A stretch of 64,000 nucleotides of DNA from Omphiscola glabra. Its lineage: Eukaryota > Mollusca > Gastropoda > Lymnaeidae. The notes beneath the pieces were generated by a model, which was not told the origin of the DNA, searched no databases, and saw nothing but the letters and a program-made list of their open reading frames with translations. The position numbers and the translations under genes were made by a program. Below are positions 52,401-60,194 of the stretch, piece after piece. The stretch spans positions 1,265,637 to 1,329,636 of the forward strand of contig OZ024796.1 in assembly GCA_964017045.1 (NCBI GenBank), in the 5' to 3' direction. Each line of letters begins with the position of its first letter. The stretch's first letter is position 1.

Positions 52401-55400
52401 TCCCCCCGTACCATCAACTCACTCGACTGGTCGCTCTATGACAGTCATCAACCCCCAGTCCCCCCTCCCCCCGTACCATCAACTCACTCGACTGGTCGCT
52501 CTATGACAGTCATCAACCCCCAGTCCCCCCTCCCCCCGTACCATCAACTCACTCGACTGGTCGCTCTATGACAGTCATCAACCTCCAGTCCCCCCTCCCC
52601 CCCCGTACCATCAACTCACTCGACTGGTCGCTCTATGACAGTCATCAACCTCCAGTCCCCCCTCCCCCCCGTAACATAAACTCACTCGACTGGTCGCTCT
52701 ATGACAGTCATCAACCCCCAGTCCCCCCTCCCCCCCGTACCATCAACTCACTCGACTGGTCGCTCTATGACAGTCATCAACCTCCAGTCCCCCCTCCCCC
52801 CCGTACCATCAACTCACTCGACTGGTCGCTCTATGACAGTCATTAACCTCCAGTCCCCCCTCCCCCCGTACCATCAACTCACTCGACTGGTCGCTCTATG
52901 ACAGTCATCAACCCCCAGTCCCCCCTCCCCCCGTACCATCAACTCACTCGACTGGTCGCTCTATGACAGTCATCAACCTCCAGTCCCCCCTCCCCCCCGT
53001 ACCATCAACTCACTCGACTGGTCGCTCTATGACAGTCATCAACCTCCAGTCCCCCCTCCCCCCGTACCATCAACTCACTCGACTGGTCGCTCTATGACAG
53101 TCATCAACGCCCAGTCCCCCCTCCCCCCGTACCATCAACTCACTCGACTGGTCGCTCTATGACAGTCATCAACCTCCAGTCCCCCCTCCCCCCGTACCAT
53201 CAACTCACTCGACTGGTCGCTCTATGACAGTCATCAACCCCCAGTCCCCCCTCCCCCCGTACCATCAACTCACTCGACTGGTCGCTCTATGACAGTCATC
53301 AACCTCCAGTCCCCCCTCCCCCCGTACCATCAACTCACTCGACTGGTCGCTCTATGACAGTCATCAACCTCCAGTCCCCCCTCCCCCCGTACCATCAACT
53401 CACTCGACTGGTCGCTCTATGACAGTCATCAACCCCCAGTCCCCCCTCCCCCTGTACCATCAACTCACTCGACTGGTCGCTCTATGACAGTCATCAACCT
53501 CCAGTCCCCCCTCCCCCCCCCGTACCATCAACTCACTCGACTGGTCGCTCTATGACAGTCATCAACCTCCAGTCCCCCCTCCCCCCCGTACCATAAACTC
53601 ACTCGACTGGTCGCTCTATGACAGTCATCAACCCCCAGTCCCCCCTCCCCCCCGTACCATCAACTCACTCGACTGGTCGCTCTATGACAGTCATCAACCT
53701 CCAGTCCCCCCTCCCCCCGTACCATCAACTCACTCGACTGGTCGCTCTATGACAGTCATTAACCTCCAGTCCCCCCTCCCCCCGTACCATCAACTCACTC
53801 GACTGGTCGCTCTATGACAGTCATCAACCCCCAGTCCCCCCTCCCCCCGTACCATCAACTCACTCGACTGGTCGCTCTATGACAGTCATCAACCTCCAGT
53901 CCCCCCTCCCCCCCGTACCATCAACTCACTCGACTGGTCGCTCTATGACAGTCATCAACCTCCAGTCCCCCCTCCCCCCGTACCATCAACTCACTCGACT
54001 GGTCGCTCTATGACAGTCATCAACGCCCAGTCCCCCCTCCCCCCGTACCATCAACTCACTCGACTGGTCGCTCTATGACAGTCATCAACCTCCAGTCCCC
54101 CCTCCCCCCGTACCATCAACTCACTCGACTGGTCGCTCTATGACAGTCATCAACCCCCAGTCCCCCCTCCCCCCGTACCATCAACTCACTCGACTGGTCG
54201 CTCTATGACAGTCATCAACCTCCAGTCCCCCCTCCCCCCGTACCATCAACTCACTCGACTGGTCGCTCTATGACAGTCATCAACCTCCAGTCCCCCCTCC
54301 CCCCGTACCATCAACTCACTCGACTGGTCGCTCTATGACAGTCATCAACCCCCAGTCCCCCCTCCCCCCGTACCATCAACTCACTCGACTGGTCGCTCTA
54401 TGACAGTCATCAACCCCCAGTCCCCCCTCCCCCCCGTACCATCAACTCACTCGACTGGTCGCTCTATGACAGTCATCAACCTCCAGTCCCCCCTCCCCCC
54501 GTACCATCAACTCACTCGACTGGTCGCTCTATGACAGTCATCAACCCCCAGTCCCCCCTCCCCCCCGTACCATCAACTCACTCGACTGGTCGCTCTATGA
54601 CAGTCATCAACCCCCAGTCCCCCCTCCCCCCGTACCATCAACTCACTCGACTGGTCGCTCTATGACAGTCATCAACCCCCAGTCCCCCCTCCCCCCGTAC
54701 CATCAACTCACTCGACTGGTCGCTCTATGACAGTCATCAACCCCCAGTCCCCCCTCCCCCCGTACCATCAACTCACTCGACTGGTCGCTCTATGACAGTC
54801 ATCAACCCCCAGTCCCCCCTCCCCCCGTTCCATCAACTCACTCGACTGGTCGCTCTATGACAGTCATCAACCTCCAGTCCCCCCTCACCCCGTACCATCA
54901 ACTCACTCGACTGGTCGCTCTATGACAGTCATCAACCCCCAGTCCCCCCTCCCCCCGTACCATCAACTCACTCGACTGGTCGCTCTATGACAGTCATCAA
55001 CCCCCAGTTCCCCCTCCCCCCGTACCATCAACTCACTCGACTGGTCGCTCTATGACAGTCATCAACCTCCAGTCCCCCCTCCCCCCGTTCCATCAACTCA
55101 CTCGACTGGTCGCTCTATGACAGTCATCAACCCCCAGTCCCCCCTCCCCCCCGTACCATCAACTCACTCGACTGGTCGCTCTATGACAGTCATCAACCCT
55201 TAGTCCCCCCTCCCCCCGTACCATCAACTCACTCGACTGGTCGCTCTATGACAGTCATCAACCCCCAGTCCCCCCTCCCCCCCGTACCATCAACTCACTC
55301 GACTGGTCGCTCTATGACAGTCATCAACCCCCAGTCCCCCCTCCCCCCCGTACCACCAACTCACTCGACTGGTCGCTCTATGACAGTCATCAACCCCCAG

Positions 55401-56149
55401 TCCCCCCTCCCCCCGTTCCATCAACTCACTGAAATATATCATTAAGAAATGGCGTCAGCGGGCCGTCGAGCTTGCGCTCCTTATGCCCTCCCCGGCGTCC
55501 ACCCACACATGCCAGTCGCCGGGTTTCCCTGACGCCAGGCCGTGCGGAGGGACGCCAGAGACCTCCCCGGGCGTGGAGCGTCCCCACCAGCAACCGCTCG
55601 ATCGGGTTTACCGATGGAGCCCTCCCCGCTCGGAGACATCTGGTCGACCGAAGACGCTGTGTTTCAAGCGTCCGCAGCCCACTTTCTTAGGAGTCGGGAC
55701 GGTAAATTAACGTCCTAATATCTCCCCCCACCCGTCCCGGGGAAGCATCGGACGCCCTCTAAGAGGGATTCTACAGTGGGTTTCCACCCCGCGACTAATT
55801 CGCGAAATAGCTGGGACGAAACTGTTGCCTAGGAGCAGCTTTCTCAGGGCTGCATATTTAGAATCACCGGCCATAGGCTTCCACCACAGCCTATCGCCTC
55901 ATATCCCTTAACGGCAACTTGTAATCATGATCCCATCAACTCACTCGACTGGTCGCTCTATGACAGTCATCAACCCCCAGTCCCCCCTCCCCCCGTTCCA
56001 TCAACTCACTCGACTGGTCGCTCTATAACGGTCACCATATTCCCGCCAATGATCCGAGGTTTGTAGGAAGGCGTGTAGTTGGTGCCAAACGGTGCAGCTG
56101 TGGCTGTAAGTGCAGCCGTTTTGATATGATCCAGCTCTGTAAATTCACT
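31257..56149 (-). CDS. EF-hand-type protein, candidate C1orf87 (CREF) homologue, 13 exons seen
   Basis: Thirteen exons join in consistent phase to a reading frame of at least 608 residues ending at TGA 31257. All introns are GT-AG except one GC-AG. EF-hand-like helix-loop-helix units are visible: around TVDKHLSGFCQYQDLYNIL and SDHRNQRDVNYEKFLSFV (exons 37312-37590 and 36962-37092), and around FQAADRKRRGLLSPDQ and CEDINRKDLYNWITFIQLL (exons 35864-36029 to 34411-34582). Loop acidic residues are incomplete, so calcium binding is uncertain. A Pro/Ser/Lys-rich linker lies between the EF-hand block and the C-terminal helices, which end in GNVDIHQFLSLLGKQN. Vertebrate C1orf87 has EF-hand homology and is about 546 residues, as I recall it; the family call comes from layout and length, not a search. 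No signal peptide or membrane segment is seen. The true start is not identified: the most 5' exon opens at an acceptor (56149), so at least one exon lies further right. An ATG at 45149 could start a shorter 566-residue form. Confidence 0.6.
31604..32762. repeat. 26-bp satellite in the last intron, about 44 copies
   Basis: The unit is GTCAGCTTGTTTGAATATTT followed by TTAGTT. Homogeneity is very high: the first two copies read TTAATT, and single changes occur near 32029 and 32703. It fills most of the intron between exons 32823-32925 and 31257-31420. Confidence 0.97.
32823..32925 (-). CDS. EF-hand gene, internal exon
   Basis: Acceptor ACTTTACAG, donor GTCAGT. 103 nt, starting in phase 0 with GMKSRFPHKQEEFPWF and ending one base into the next Gly codon, which matches the terminal exon. 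Confidence 0.75.
33293..33800. repeat. 30-bp satellite, about 17 copies, intronic
   Basis: The plus-strand unit is GCTGTGGATGTAGTAGAGAC followed by AGTGATCATT. In the gene's sense each unit reads CTCTACTACATCCACAG, close to a 3' splice site. The 110-codon minus-strand frame (MITVSTTSTA) is a repeat translation. Confidence 0.95.
34148..34246 (-). CDS. EF-hand gene, internal exon
   Basis: Acceptor CTTTTTTCAG, donor GTGTGT. 99 nt in phase 0-0, encoding PPLSPHKEEVPDPN followed by an acidic helix (RMDLELKDLERNYE). Confidence 0.75.
34411..34582 (-). CDS. EF-hand gene, internal exon with linker
   Basis: Acceptor TCTCATTCCAG, donor GTAAGA. 172 nt. The first base completes a split Asn codon; then WITFIQLLERIQPV, a basic/Ser-rich low-complexity stretch (PKSPSNTKKKMVGK, STAPSSSKES) and GYTPTPMWKRD. 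Confidence 0.78.
34904..35038. repeat. 27-bp minisatellite, 5 copies, intronic
   Basis: The unit is CAGCACCCATTTTGGACTAA followed by TTATAAT. The last copy has diverged. Confidence 0.9.
35392..35492 (-). CDS. EF-hand gene, internal exon
   Basis: Acceptor TTTTAATTTTCAG, donor GTGAGT. 101 nt starting in phase 0: IKNICFQERIPIQESLL, then TRLLHKCEDINRKDLY. It continues the helix that begins with GLLSPDQ in the previous exon. Confidence 0.78.
35864..36029 (-). CDS. EF-hand gene, internal exon with GC donor
   Basis: The exon ends CAG followed by GCATGT (a GC-AG type donor); ending there keeps the frame (LLSPDQ then IKNICF). Two acceptors are possible in the same phase: after CGCAAAAAG (start 36029) or after CCTTATTTTAG (start 36002). 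The longer form adds HRPGSPYFS. The body encodes EVKLLRMVEEQLNVDDFV and LISSFQAADRKRRGLL. Confidence 0.7.
36527..36604 (-). CDS. EF-hand gene, short linker exon
   Basis: Acceptor GTTCTTTTTTAG, donor GTTTGT. 78 nt, phase 1 in and two bases out, encoding a Pro/Ser/Gln-rich linker (RPPSQHSSTAQPNGG, RQPGIHSPI). Confidence 0.68.
36962..37092 (-). CDS. EF-hand gene, exon with EF-hand loop
   Basis: Acceptor TTTTTTTTTACAG, donor GTAGGT. 131 nt, FKFPSDLLQIVAAMF then DHRNQRDVNYEKFLSFVG, an EF-hand-like loop with Asp at positions 1 and 7 and a final Glu-Lys-Phe. Confidence 0.78.
37312..37590 (-). CDS. EF-hand gene, largest exon seen
   Basis: Acceptor ACATTTTCAAG, donor GTGAGC. 279 nt, 93 codons, phase 0-0. 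Contains MIPRGVFLSDTPIVLAQK, RLLHILARELYYEDPQRL and an EF-hand-like DKHLSGFCQYQDLYNIL. Confidence 0.8.
38181..38336 (-). CDS. EF-hand gene, internal exon
   Basis: Acceptor CTGTCTCCACAG, donor GTACGC. 156 nt, 52 codons: MSTVFEPEAWTQRYAQGD, then GYESGYLTKPVVYTPQSYL. The Met at the boundary is internal, since the previous exon joins in phase 0. Confidence 0.78.
38803..39190 (-). pseudogene. GIY-YIG-type endonuclease fragment (Penelope-like element relic)
   Basis: Two overlapping minus-strand frames give IRDSFLCTRCNAIYAI, then HLSYLGETGRRLSDR, CPISKHLNRSNQKG and FTITAIVSS. The YxGETGRRLxDR...H motif, with Cys pairs before it and a C-terminal ENK.IY.Y segment, is characteristic of the GIY-YIG endonuclease of Penelope-like retroelements. 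Frameshifted, no RT attached, within an intron of the EF-hand gene. Confidence 0.6.
39239..39367 (-). CDS. EF-hand gene, internal exon
   Basis: Acceptor AATTTTCAACAG, donor GTACGC. 129 nt, 43 codons: DPFHAKVNTARHVYITKR, then SSRYPTLAPIEGNRIKNQQ. Confidence 0.78.
39597..39733. repeat. 18-bp minisatellite, about 7.5 copies, intronic
   Basis: The unit is CATGTGGTCACGCCACGT or a GTCACGTCACGC variant, alternating in places to form a 36-bp period. Confidence 0.88.
39990..40530. repeat. Purine-rich low-complexity tract
   Basis: GAGA/GGGA-rich on the plus strand with a TATA interval at about 40256-40310. The minus-strand frame at 39983-40258 (Leu/Ser/Phe-rich) is a translation of this tract. Confidence 0.8.
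40603..40852. repeat. 10-11 bp minisatellite (ACGTACAAGTC), about 24 copies
   Basis: The units alternate ACGTACAAGTC, ACATACAAGTC and AGGTACAAGTG-like forms and group into higher-order blocks of 40-60 bp. A few related units recur at 44525-44570. Confidence 0.88.
40976..41135 (+). mobile_element. Retroposon 3' end (copy 2) inserted in copy D
   Basis: Shares GTACAGCGTGGTGA and CCCTAGGTTGGGGTACTACG with the copy at 18003-18130 and ends in ATAATAATAAT. It is flanked by ATATGT on both sides (40970-40975 and 41136-41141). Copy C retains the unoccupied site (complement of ACATACGTCCCGGGG). Confidence 0.7.
43578..44314. mobile_element. Pogo/Tigger-like non-autonomous DNA element
   Basis: Ends CACCTATACCTCGCTATACG and (complement) CACCCATATTATGCTTTACG, 17 of the first 23 positions identical. 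It is flanked by TA on both sides. Repeated CGCTATA/ACGGCC motifs lie inside the left end, and an internal ~26-bp direct repeat (ATATCCTGTGCTATCCCACC) lies near 43755-43815. No transposase. Comparison with copies B and C gives the empty site. Confidence 0.68.
45027..45135 (-). CDS. EF-hand gene, internal exon
   Basis: Acceptor GATTGGTTCCAG, donor GTATGT. 109 nt. The first base completes a split Glu codon with the 56-kb exon; then GNLPRYEKVTLISDKPNN and LTDFTRRYNQPYQ. An in-frame ATG at 45149, just upstream of the acceptor, offers an alternative start. Confidence 0.75.
45310..45637. repeat. 24-bp satellite, about 13.5 copies, intronic
   Basis: The unit is GTACGATGTAGCCTAACTTT followed by GCCA, very uniform; the last units have diverged. 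A 92-codon plus-strand frame is a repeat translation. Confidence 0.94.
46035..46262. repeat. 40-bp minisatellite, about 5.5 copies, intronic
   Basis: The unit is AATTTGTACCAATAATGTTT followed by GTATCATAAACGGTACGGAC. Confidence 0.88.
46400..47115. repeat. 26-bp satellite, about 27 copies, intronic
   Basis: The unit is AATAGGACAAGTCTTTGTTG followed by TATGTT. Minor variants (CATGTT, GTGTGTT) are scattered. The right edge runs into GGCCTATGAAAGTGCGGGGC. Confidence 0.95.
47550..47790. repeat. 30-bp minisatellite, about 8 copies, intronic
   Basis: The unit is CCCACAAAGTATTCTCACTG followed by GACCCACCCA, beside a G run of about 20 at 47466. Open frames on both strands come from the repeat. Confidence 0.92.
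47885..51480 (+). mobile_element. SINE copy 3, expanded by two internal tandem arrays
   Basis: Left flank of the array: AAGCAAAAAAAACACCACCA and CCCGGATGGATGG. Right flank: GAGAAGGCAAACTCTG, GGAGTCCCGTGGGCGG and CTCCTGCGACGAGG. These match, in order, the SINE body on either side of its CCTTGGATGGCAACTCATC core (copies at 300-487 and 5189-5600). The box B region (GGAGTTTAAATCCC) is present three times at 47893-47972 as a 27-bp repeat, and the core is amplified about 83 times. Confidence 0.75.
48020..51370. repeat. 40-bp satellite, about 83 copies, derived from the SINE core
   Basis: The unit is CTCTTTGACCTTTGGATGGC followed by AACTCATCTAAGAGATGGGT. Variants TTGACC/TTAACC and TTTGAATGGC recur at regular intervals (160 and 320 bp), showing higher-order blocks. 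One unit at about 50503 lacks 6 nt. Confidence 0.97.
52078..55430. repeat. ~66-bp satellite built from an exon end and its 5' splice site, about 50 copies
   Basis: The plus-strand unit is GTACCATCAACTCACTCGAC, TGGTCGCTCTATGACAGTCA, then TCAACCCCCAGTCC and a C-rich tract of variable length. In the gene's sense each unit reads TGACTGTCATAGAGCGACCA followed by GTCGA|GTGAGTTGATGG, the end of the exon at 56010-56149 with its donor. The ACTCAC core appears unchanged in every copy I read. A block of about 916 bp (14 units) appears twice in tandem. Confidence 0.95.
55436..55932. other. GC-rich unidentified insert within the 66-bp array
   Basis: About 495 bp, far more GC-rich than its surroundings, with many short inverted motifs (CGGACGC/GCGTCCG-like, TCCCGGGGA). 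It lies between array units: the left unit is cut at CAACTCACT and the right resumes at CCATCAACTCACTCG. No long open frame with known domains. It could be the 5' UTR of a non-LTR element or a structured RNA-derived insert; not identified. Confidence 0.5.
55933..56009. repeat. Last units of the 66-bp array, joined to the exon
   Basis: One complete unit followed by the C-rich tract and the start of the unit that grades into the true exon end at 56010. Confidence 0.85.
56010..56149 (-). CDS. EF-hand gene, most 5' exon seen; source of the 66-bp satellite
   Basis: Acceptor TTTGTTTTTCAG, donor GA|GTGAGT. 140 nt: SEFTELDHIKTAALTATA, then TPSYKPRIIGGNM and VTVIERPV, ending two bases into a Glu codon. 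Its last ~26 nt and donor are homologous to every unit of the array at 52078-55430. A weak donor (ATG|GTGACC at 56035) would be out of phase with the next exon. Confidence 0.65.
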
Positions 56150-56194
56150 CTGAAAAACAAATGAAACTTCAATGACGAAACGTCCACTTGATTG

Positions 56195-56475
56195 TCTTGT
56201 CTACTATGACATCGCAATAATATGACATCAATAATATGAAATCGCAATAATATGACATAGCGATAATATGTCATAGCGATAAAATGACATAGCAATTAAA
56301 TGACATAGCAATAATATGACATAGCAATAATATGGCATAGCAATAATATGACATCGCAATAATATGACATGGCAATAATATGACATAACGATAATAGGAC
56401 ATAACAATAATATGACATAGCGATAATATGACATGGCAATAATATGACATGGCAATAATATGACATAGCGATAAT
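56195..56475. repeat. 16-bp minisatellite (AATAATATGACATAGC), about 17 copies
   Basis: Units vary at the TAGC/TCGC/TGGC/TAAC position. Minus-strand frames rich in CHIIAMSYY are repeat translations. Confidence 0.9.
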
Positions 56476-56814
56476 TTGACAAAGAAATAAAATGAGTATT
56501 ACAAGCTTCACTGTTATGTTTCACAAGGGACTTAACTCGTCCTACCAACTAAAGACCCACTATATAAAACTTAATCCCACATGAGCGGATAATCCCAACT
56601 GGTCCTGCCCAGCAATTCCGGAACACGAAATGATAAGATTGTGTTGCCTTGCGGGAAAAAAATGGCCGTTAATAAAATGGTTGTATAATATCAATAGAAT
56701 TAGAATGATTCGTAAATGAACAGACAATAACAAATCTGAACTCTACTCTCTTCATGGCTGAGAAAATGTGTTTTAAAAAAACAACATAACCTCAAATCTG
56801 TCGTTTTTATTCAT
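56476..56814. other. Non-coding DNA
   Basis: No exon or repeat was recognised. Confidence 0.4.
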
Positions 56815-57462
56815 TGCTGTATGAAATCAGAGCCATTGAGGTTGTGGGCTGTATGAAATCAGAGCCATTGAGGTTGTGGGATGTATGAAATCAGAGCCAT
56901 TGAGGTTGTGGGCTGTATGAAATCAGAGCCATTGAGGTTGTGGGCTGTATGAAATCAGAGCCATTGAGGTTGTGGGCTGTATGAAATCAGAGCTATTGAG
57001 GTTGTGGGCTGTATGAAATCAATCAGAGCCATTGAGGTTGTGGGTTGTATGAAATCAGAGCCTATGAGGTTGTGGGCTGTATGAAATCAGAGCCATTAAG
57101 GTTGTGGGATGTATGAAATCAGAGTCATTGAGGTTGTGGGTTGTATGAAATCAGAGCCATTGAGGTTGTGGGCTGTATGAAATCAGAGCCATTGAGGTTG
57201 TTGGACGTATGAAATCAGAGCCATTGAGGTTGTGGGATGTATGAAATCAGAGCCTATGAGGTTGTGGGCTGTATGAAATCAGAGCCATTGAGGTTGTGGG
57301 ATGTATGAAATCAGAGCCATTTAGGGTTGTGGGCTGTATGAAATCAGAGCCATTTAGGGTTGTGGGCTGTATGAAATCAGAGCCATTTAGGTTGTGGGCT
57401 GTATGAAATCAGAGCCATTGAGGTTGTGGGATGTATGAAATCAGAGCCATTAAGGTTGTGGT
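56815..57462. repeat. 32-bp satellite, about 20 copies
   Basis: The unit is TGTATGAAATCAGAGCCATT followed by GAGGTTGTGGGC, with TTTAGGG and CCTATGAGG variants and one 4-nt insertion near 57022. Confidence 0.94.
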
Positions 57463-57979
57463 GTGGAGGGGGGATCAATAAAATAAGTGTGCTATTTCTT
57501 ATATTTTTATTGAGATATTTTTTCATCTATTTGTTCGCTATGGGTCATCTACCTGGCCAATAAACGGAGCAACCCAAATGTTAATTATAAAATTTCGCCT
57601 TGCTTATAGAATTAAATCTGTCTTCGGCTATAATTTTGTTGTTTTTTTTTGTCCGGGGCAATAGAAATACTAGCTATTGATATATTATTATCAGCTCGCT
57701 ATGCTGATACGGCGCCTTGTGTGGCTACCAACGTGTGGTAGTATAGGTAGCGCGTGTTTTATGATAACAGATTGGTCTTCATGCATATAGTGTGTAGCAC
57801 AACAACACAGGTGAGGTACCGGTATAGCCATTCACAAGACGGGTATAAGTTTGCATTATGGGGTACCTCGCGGGTTCTCAATATTTAGGAAATGTCACGA
57901 TTGCATTTTGGGTTAACAATCACGAAAAGAAAACTGAAAGTAAGAGATATTTAGTGAGTAGTATTGGTGTCAGGCACTT
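57463..57979. other. Unique non-coding segment
   Basis: Contains CTGGCCAATAAACG (CCAAT-type, about 57552-57566), but no exon can be assigned. It is a candidate place to look for the missing 5' end of the EF-hand gene. Confidence 0.35.
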
Positions 57980-58680
57980 CTCTCTCAGTCTATCTCATTC
58001 TCTCTCAATCTCGCTCAATCTCTCTCAATCTCTCTCAGTCTATCTCAATCTCGCTCAATCTCTCTCAATCTCTCTCAGTCTATCTCATTCTCTCAGTCTA
58101 TCTCATTCTCTCTCAGTCTATCTCATTCTCTCTCAGTCTATCTCAATCTCTCTCAATCTCTCTCAGTCTATCTCATTCTCTCTCAATCTCTCTCATTCTC
58201 TCTCAGTCTATCTCAATCTCTCTCAATCTCTCTCAGTCTATCTCATTCTCTCTCAGTCTATCTCAATCTCTCTCAATCTCTCTCAGTCTATCTCAGTCTC
58301 TCTCAATCTCGCTCAATCTCTCTCATTCTCTCTCAATCTCTCTCAGTCTAACTCATTCTCTCAGTCTCTCTCAATCTCTCTCAGTCTATCTCATTCTCTC
58401 ATTCTCTCAGTCTCTCTCAATCTCTCCCAGTCTATCTCATTCTCTCATTCTCTCTCATTCTCTCTCAATCTCGCTCAATCTCTCTCATTCTCTCTCAATC
58501 TCGCTCAATCTCTCTCAGTCTATCTCAGTCTCTCAGTCTCTCTCAATCTCTCTCAATCTCTCTCAGTCTATCTCATTCTCTCAGTCACTCTCAATCTCTC
58601 TCAATCTCTCTGTCTATCTCATTCTCTCAGTCTCTCTCAGTCTCTCTCAATCTCTCTCAGTCTATCTCATTCTCTCATTC
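57980..58680. repeat. Pyrimidine-rich microsatellite (TCTCTCAATC/TCTATCTC), about 700 bp
   Basis: A nearly continuous C/T strand with A every 4-10 nt. Plus-strand frames of 244 and 318 codons (SLSQSLSISL) are repeat translations. Confidence 0.95.
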
Positions 58681-59330
58681 TCAAGATGGAGGTATTGACT
58701 GCACAGCTGTACAAGATGGAGATATTGACTGCACAGCTGTACAAGATGGAGGTATTGACTGCACAGCTGTACAAGATGGAGGTATTGCCCAGCTGTACCA
58801 GATGGAGATATTGACTGCACAGCTGTACAAGATGGAGGTATTGCCCAGCTGTACAAGATGGAGGTATTGACTGCACAGCTGTACAAGATAGAGGTATTGC
58901 CCAGCTGTACCAGATGGAGATATTGACTGCACAGCTGTACAAGATGGAGATATTGCCCAGCTGTACCAGATGGAGATATTGACTGCACAGCTGTACCAGA
59001 TGGAGATATTGACTGCACAGCTGTACCAGATGGAGATATTGACTGCACAGCTGTACCAGATGGAGATATTGCCCAGCTGTACCAGATGGAGATATTGACT
59101 GCACAGCTGTACAAGATGGAGATATTGCCCAGCTGTACCAGATGGAGATATTGACTGCACAGCTGTACAAGATGGAGATATTGCCCAGCTGTACCAGATG
59201 GAGATATTGACTGCACAGCTGTACCAGATGGAGATATTGACTGCACAGCTGTACCAGATGGAGATATTGACTGCACAGCTGTACCAGATGGAGATATTGA
59301 CTGCAAAGACGTACCACATGGAGGTATTGA
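58681..59330. repeat. 30-bp satellite (AAGATGGAGATATTGACTGC...), about 23 copies
   Basis: Full units end ACAGCTGTAC. Shorter 24-26 bp units with TTGCCCAGCTGTAC are interspersed. Both strands show long frames (MEILTAQLYQ and QSISPSGTAV), which are repeat translations. Confidence 0.94.
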
Positions 59331-59445
59331 TAGCCAAGATGTACCAGATGGAGGTAGTGACTACCCATATGGAGGTAGTGACTGCCCAGATGGAGGTGTT
59401 GATTGCCCAGATGGAGGTATTGACCACCCAGATGTACCAAGTGCT
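59331..59445. repeat. Diverged units of the preceding satellite
   Basis: GCCCAGATGGAGGTATTGA-type repeats of about 18-21 bp. Confidence 0.8.
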
Positions 59446-59487
59446 GCCTCGTGTATGAGCTCTTCTATCTCAGTGTGTCTGAATGTA

Positions 59488-59562
59488 CCGGTCCTACTTG
59501 TATCAGTCCTACTTGTACCGGTCCTACTTGTACCGGTCCTACTTGTACCGGTCCTACTTGTT
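59488..59562. repeat. 15-bp minisatellite (GTCCTACTTGTACCG), 5 copies
   Basis: A perfect short array except for one TATCA variant. Confidence 0.9.
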
Positions 59563-59804
59563 ATAATAGACACCACTCAGGTGCGAACGAACGTCCAAGG
59601 GTTTAACTGGACCCTTGGGCAGGAGGCGGGGCCCCACTCTAAGAGCAAAGTGAAAGCACATTAGTTTACTCTAATCCAGCCTATACCCTACCTTTTGTAG
59701 GTGTCTGAAACTAGTCTTTACTGCGTGGAGACATAGGGTATGTAGAATCTAGATCTGGGTGGGAAGAAAAGCCAGGGAAACCATGGTTACAGAGAAATAC
59801 TAAA

Positions 59805-60155
59805 AATTCACCTCCCATCCCCCAACTACTATTTGATCTCTCACCTCCCATCCCCCAACTACTATTTGATCTCTCACCTCCCATCCCCCAACTACTATTT
59901 GATCTCTCACCTCCCATCCCCCAACTACTATTTGATCTCTCATCTCCCATCCCCCAACTACTATTTGATCTCTCACCTCCCATCCCCCAACTACTATTTG
60001 ATCTCTCACCTCCCATCTCCCAACTACTAGTTGATCTCTCACCTCCCATCTCCCAACTACTAGATCTCTCACCTCCCATCTCCCAACTACTAGTTGATCT
60101 CTCACCTCCCATCTCCCAACTACTAGTTAATCTCTCACCTCCCATCTCCCAACTA
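59805..60155. repeat. 33-bp satellite, about 10 copies
   Basis: The unit is CTCCCATCCCCCAACTACTA followed by TTTGATCTCTCAC. A TCTCC/TAGTTG variant dominates the right half. Open in several frames on both strands. Confidence 0.94.
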
Positions 60156-60194
60156 CTGCAGAAGGAACACGTCCTTATAGTACTACTTCAAGAA

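Noticed and set aside
55436..55932. Ribosomal RNA gene fragment
   Set aside because: GC content suggested rRNA, but I could not match any conserved 18S, 5.8S or 28S segment by eye; left as unidentified.
57858..58814. 318-codon Ser/Leu/Gln-rich plus-strand frame
   Set aside because: Produced by the TCTCTCAATC microsatellite and the following 30-bp satellite; no domain and no splice evidence.
58662..59440. Long frames MEILTAQLYQ and QSISPSGTAV
   Set aside because: Translations of the 30-bp satellite on both strands.
59411..59455. Possible extra upstream exon (HTEIEELIHEAALG) of the EF-hand gene
   Set aside because: The acceptor is inside the 15-bp repeat, the donor GTACAT is weak, and the phase does not fit the exon at 56149.
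59711..59755. Possible exon ending DSTYPMSPRSKD on the minus strand
   Set aside because: Reads into a stop without a convincing donor, and no neighbouring exon pairs with it.
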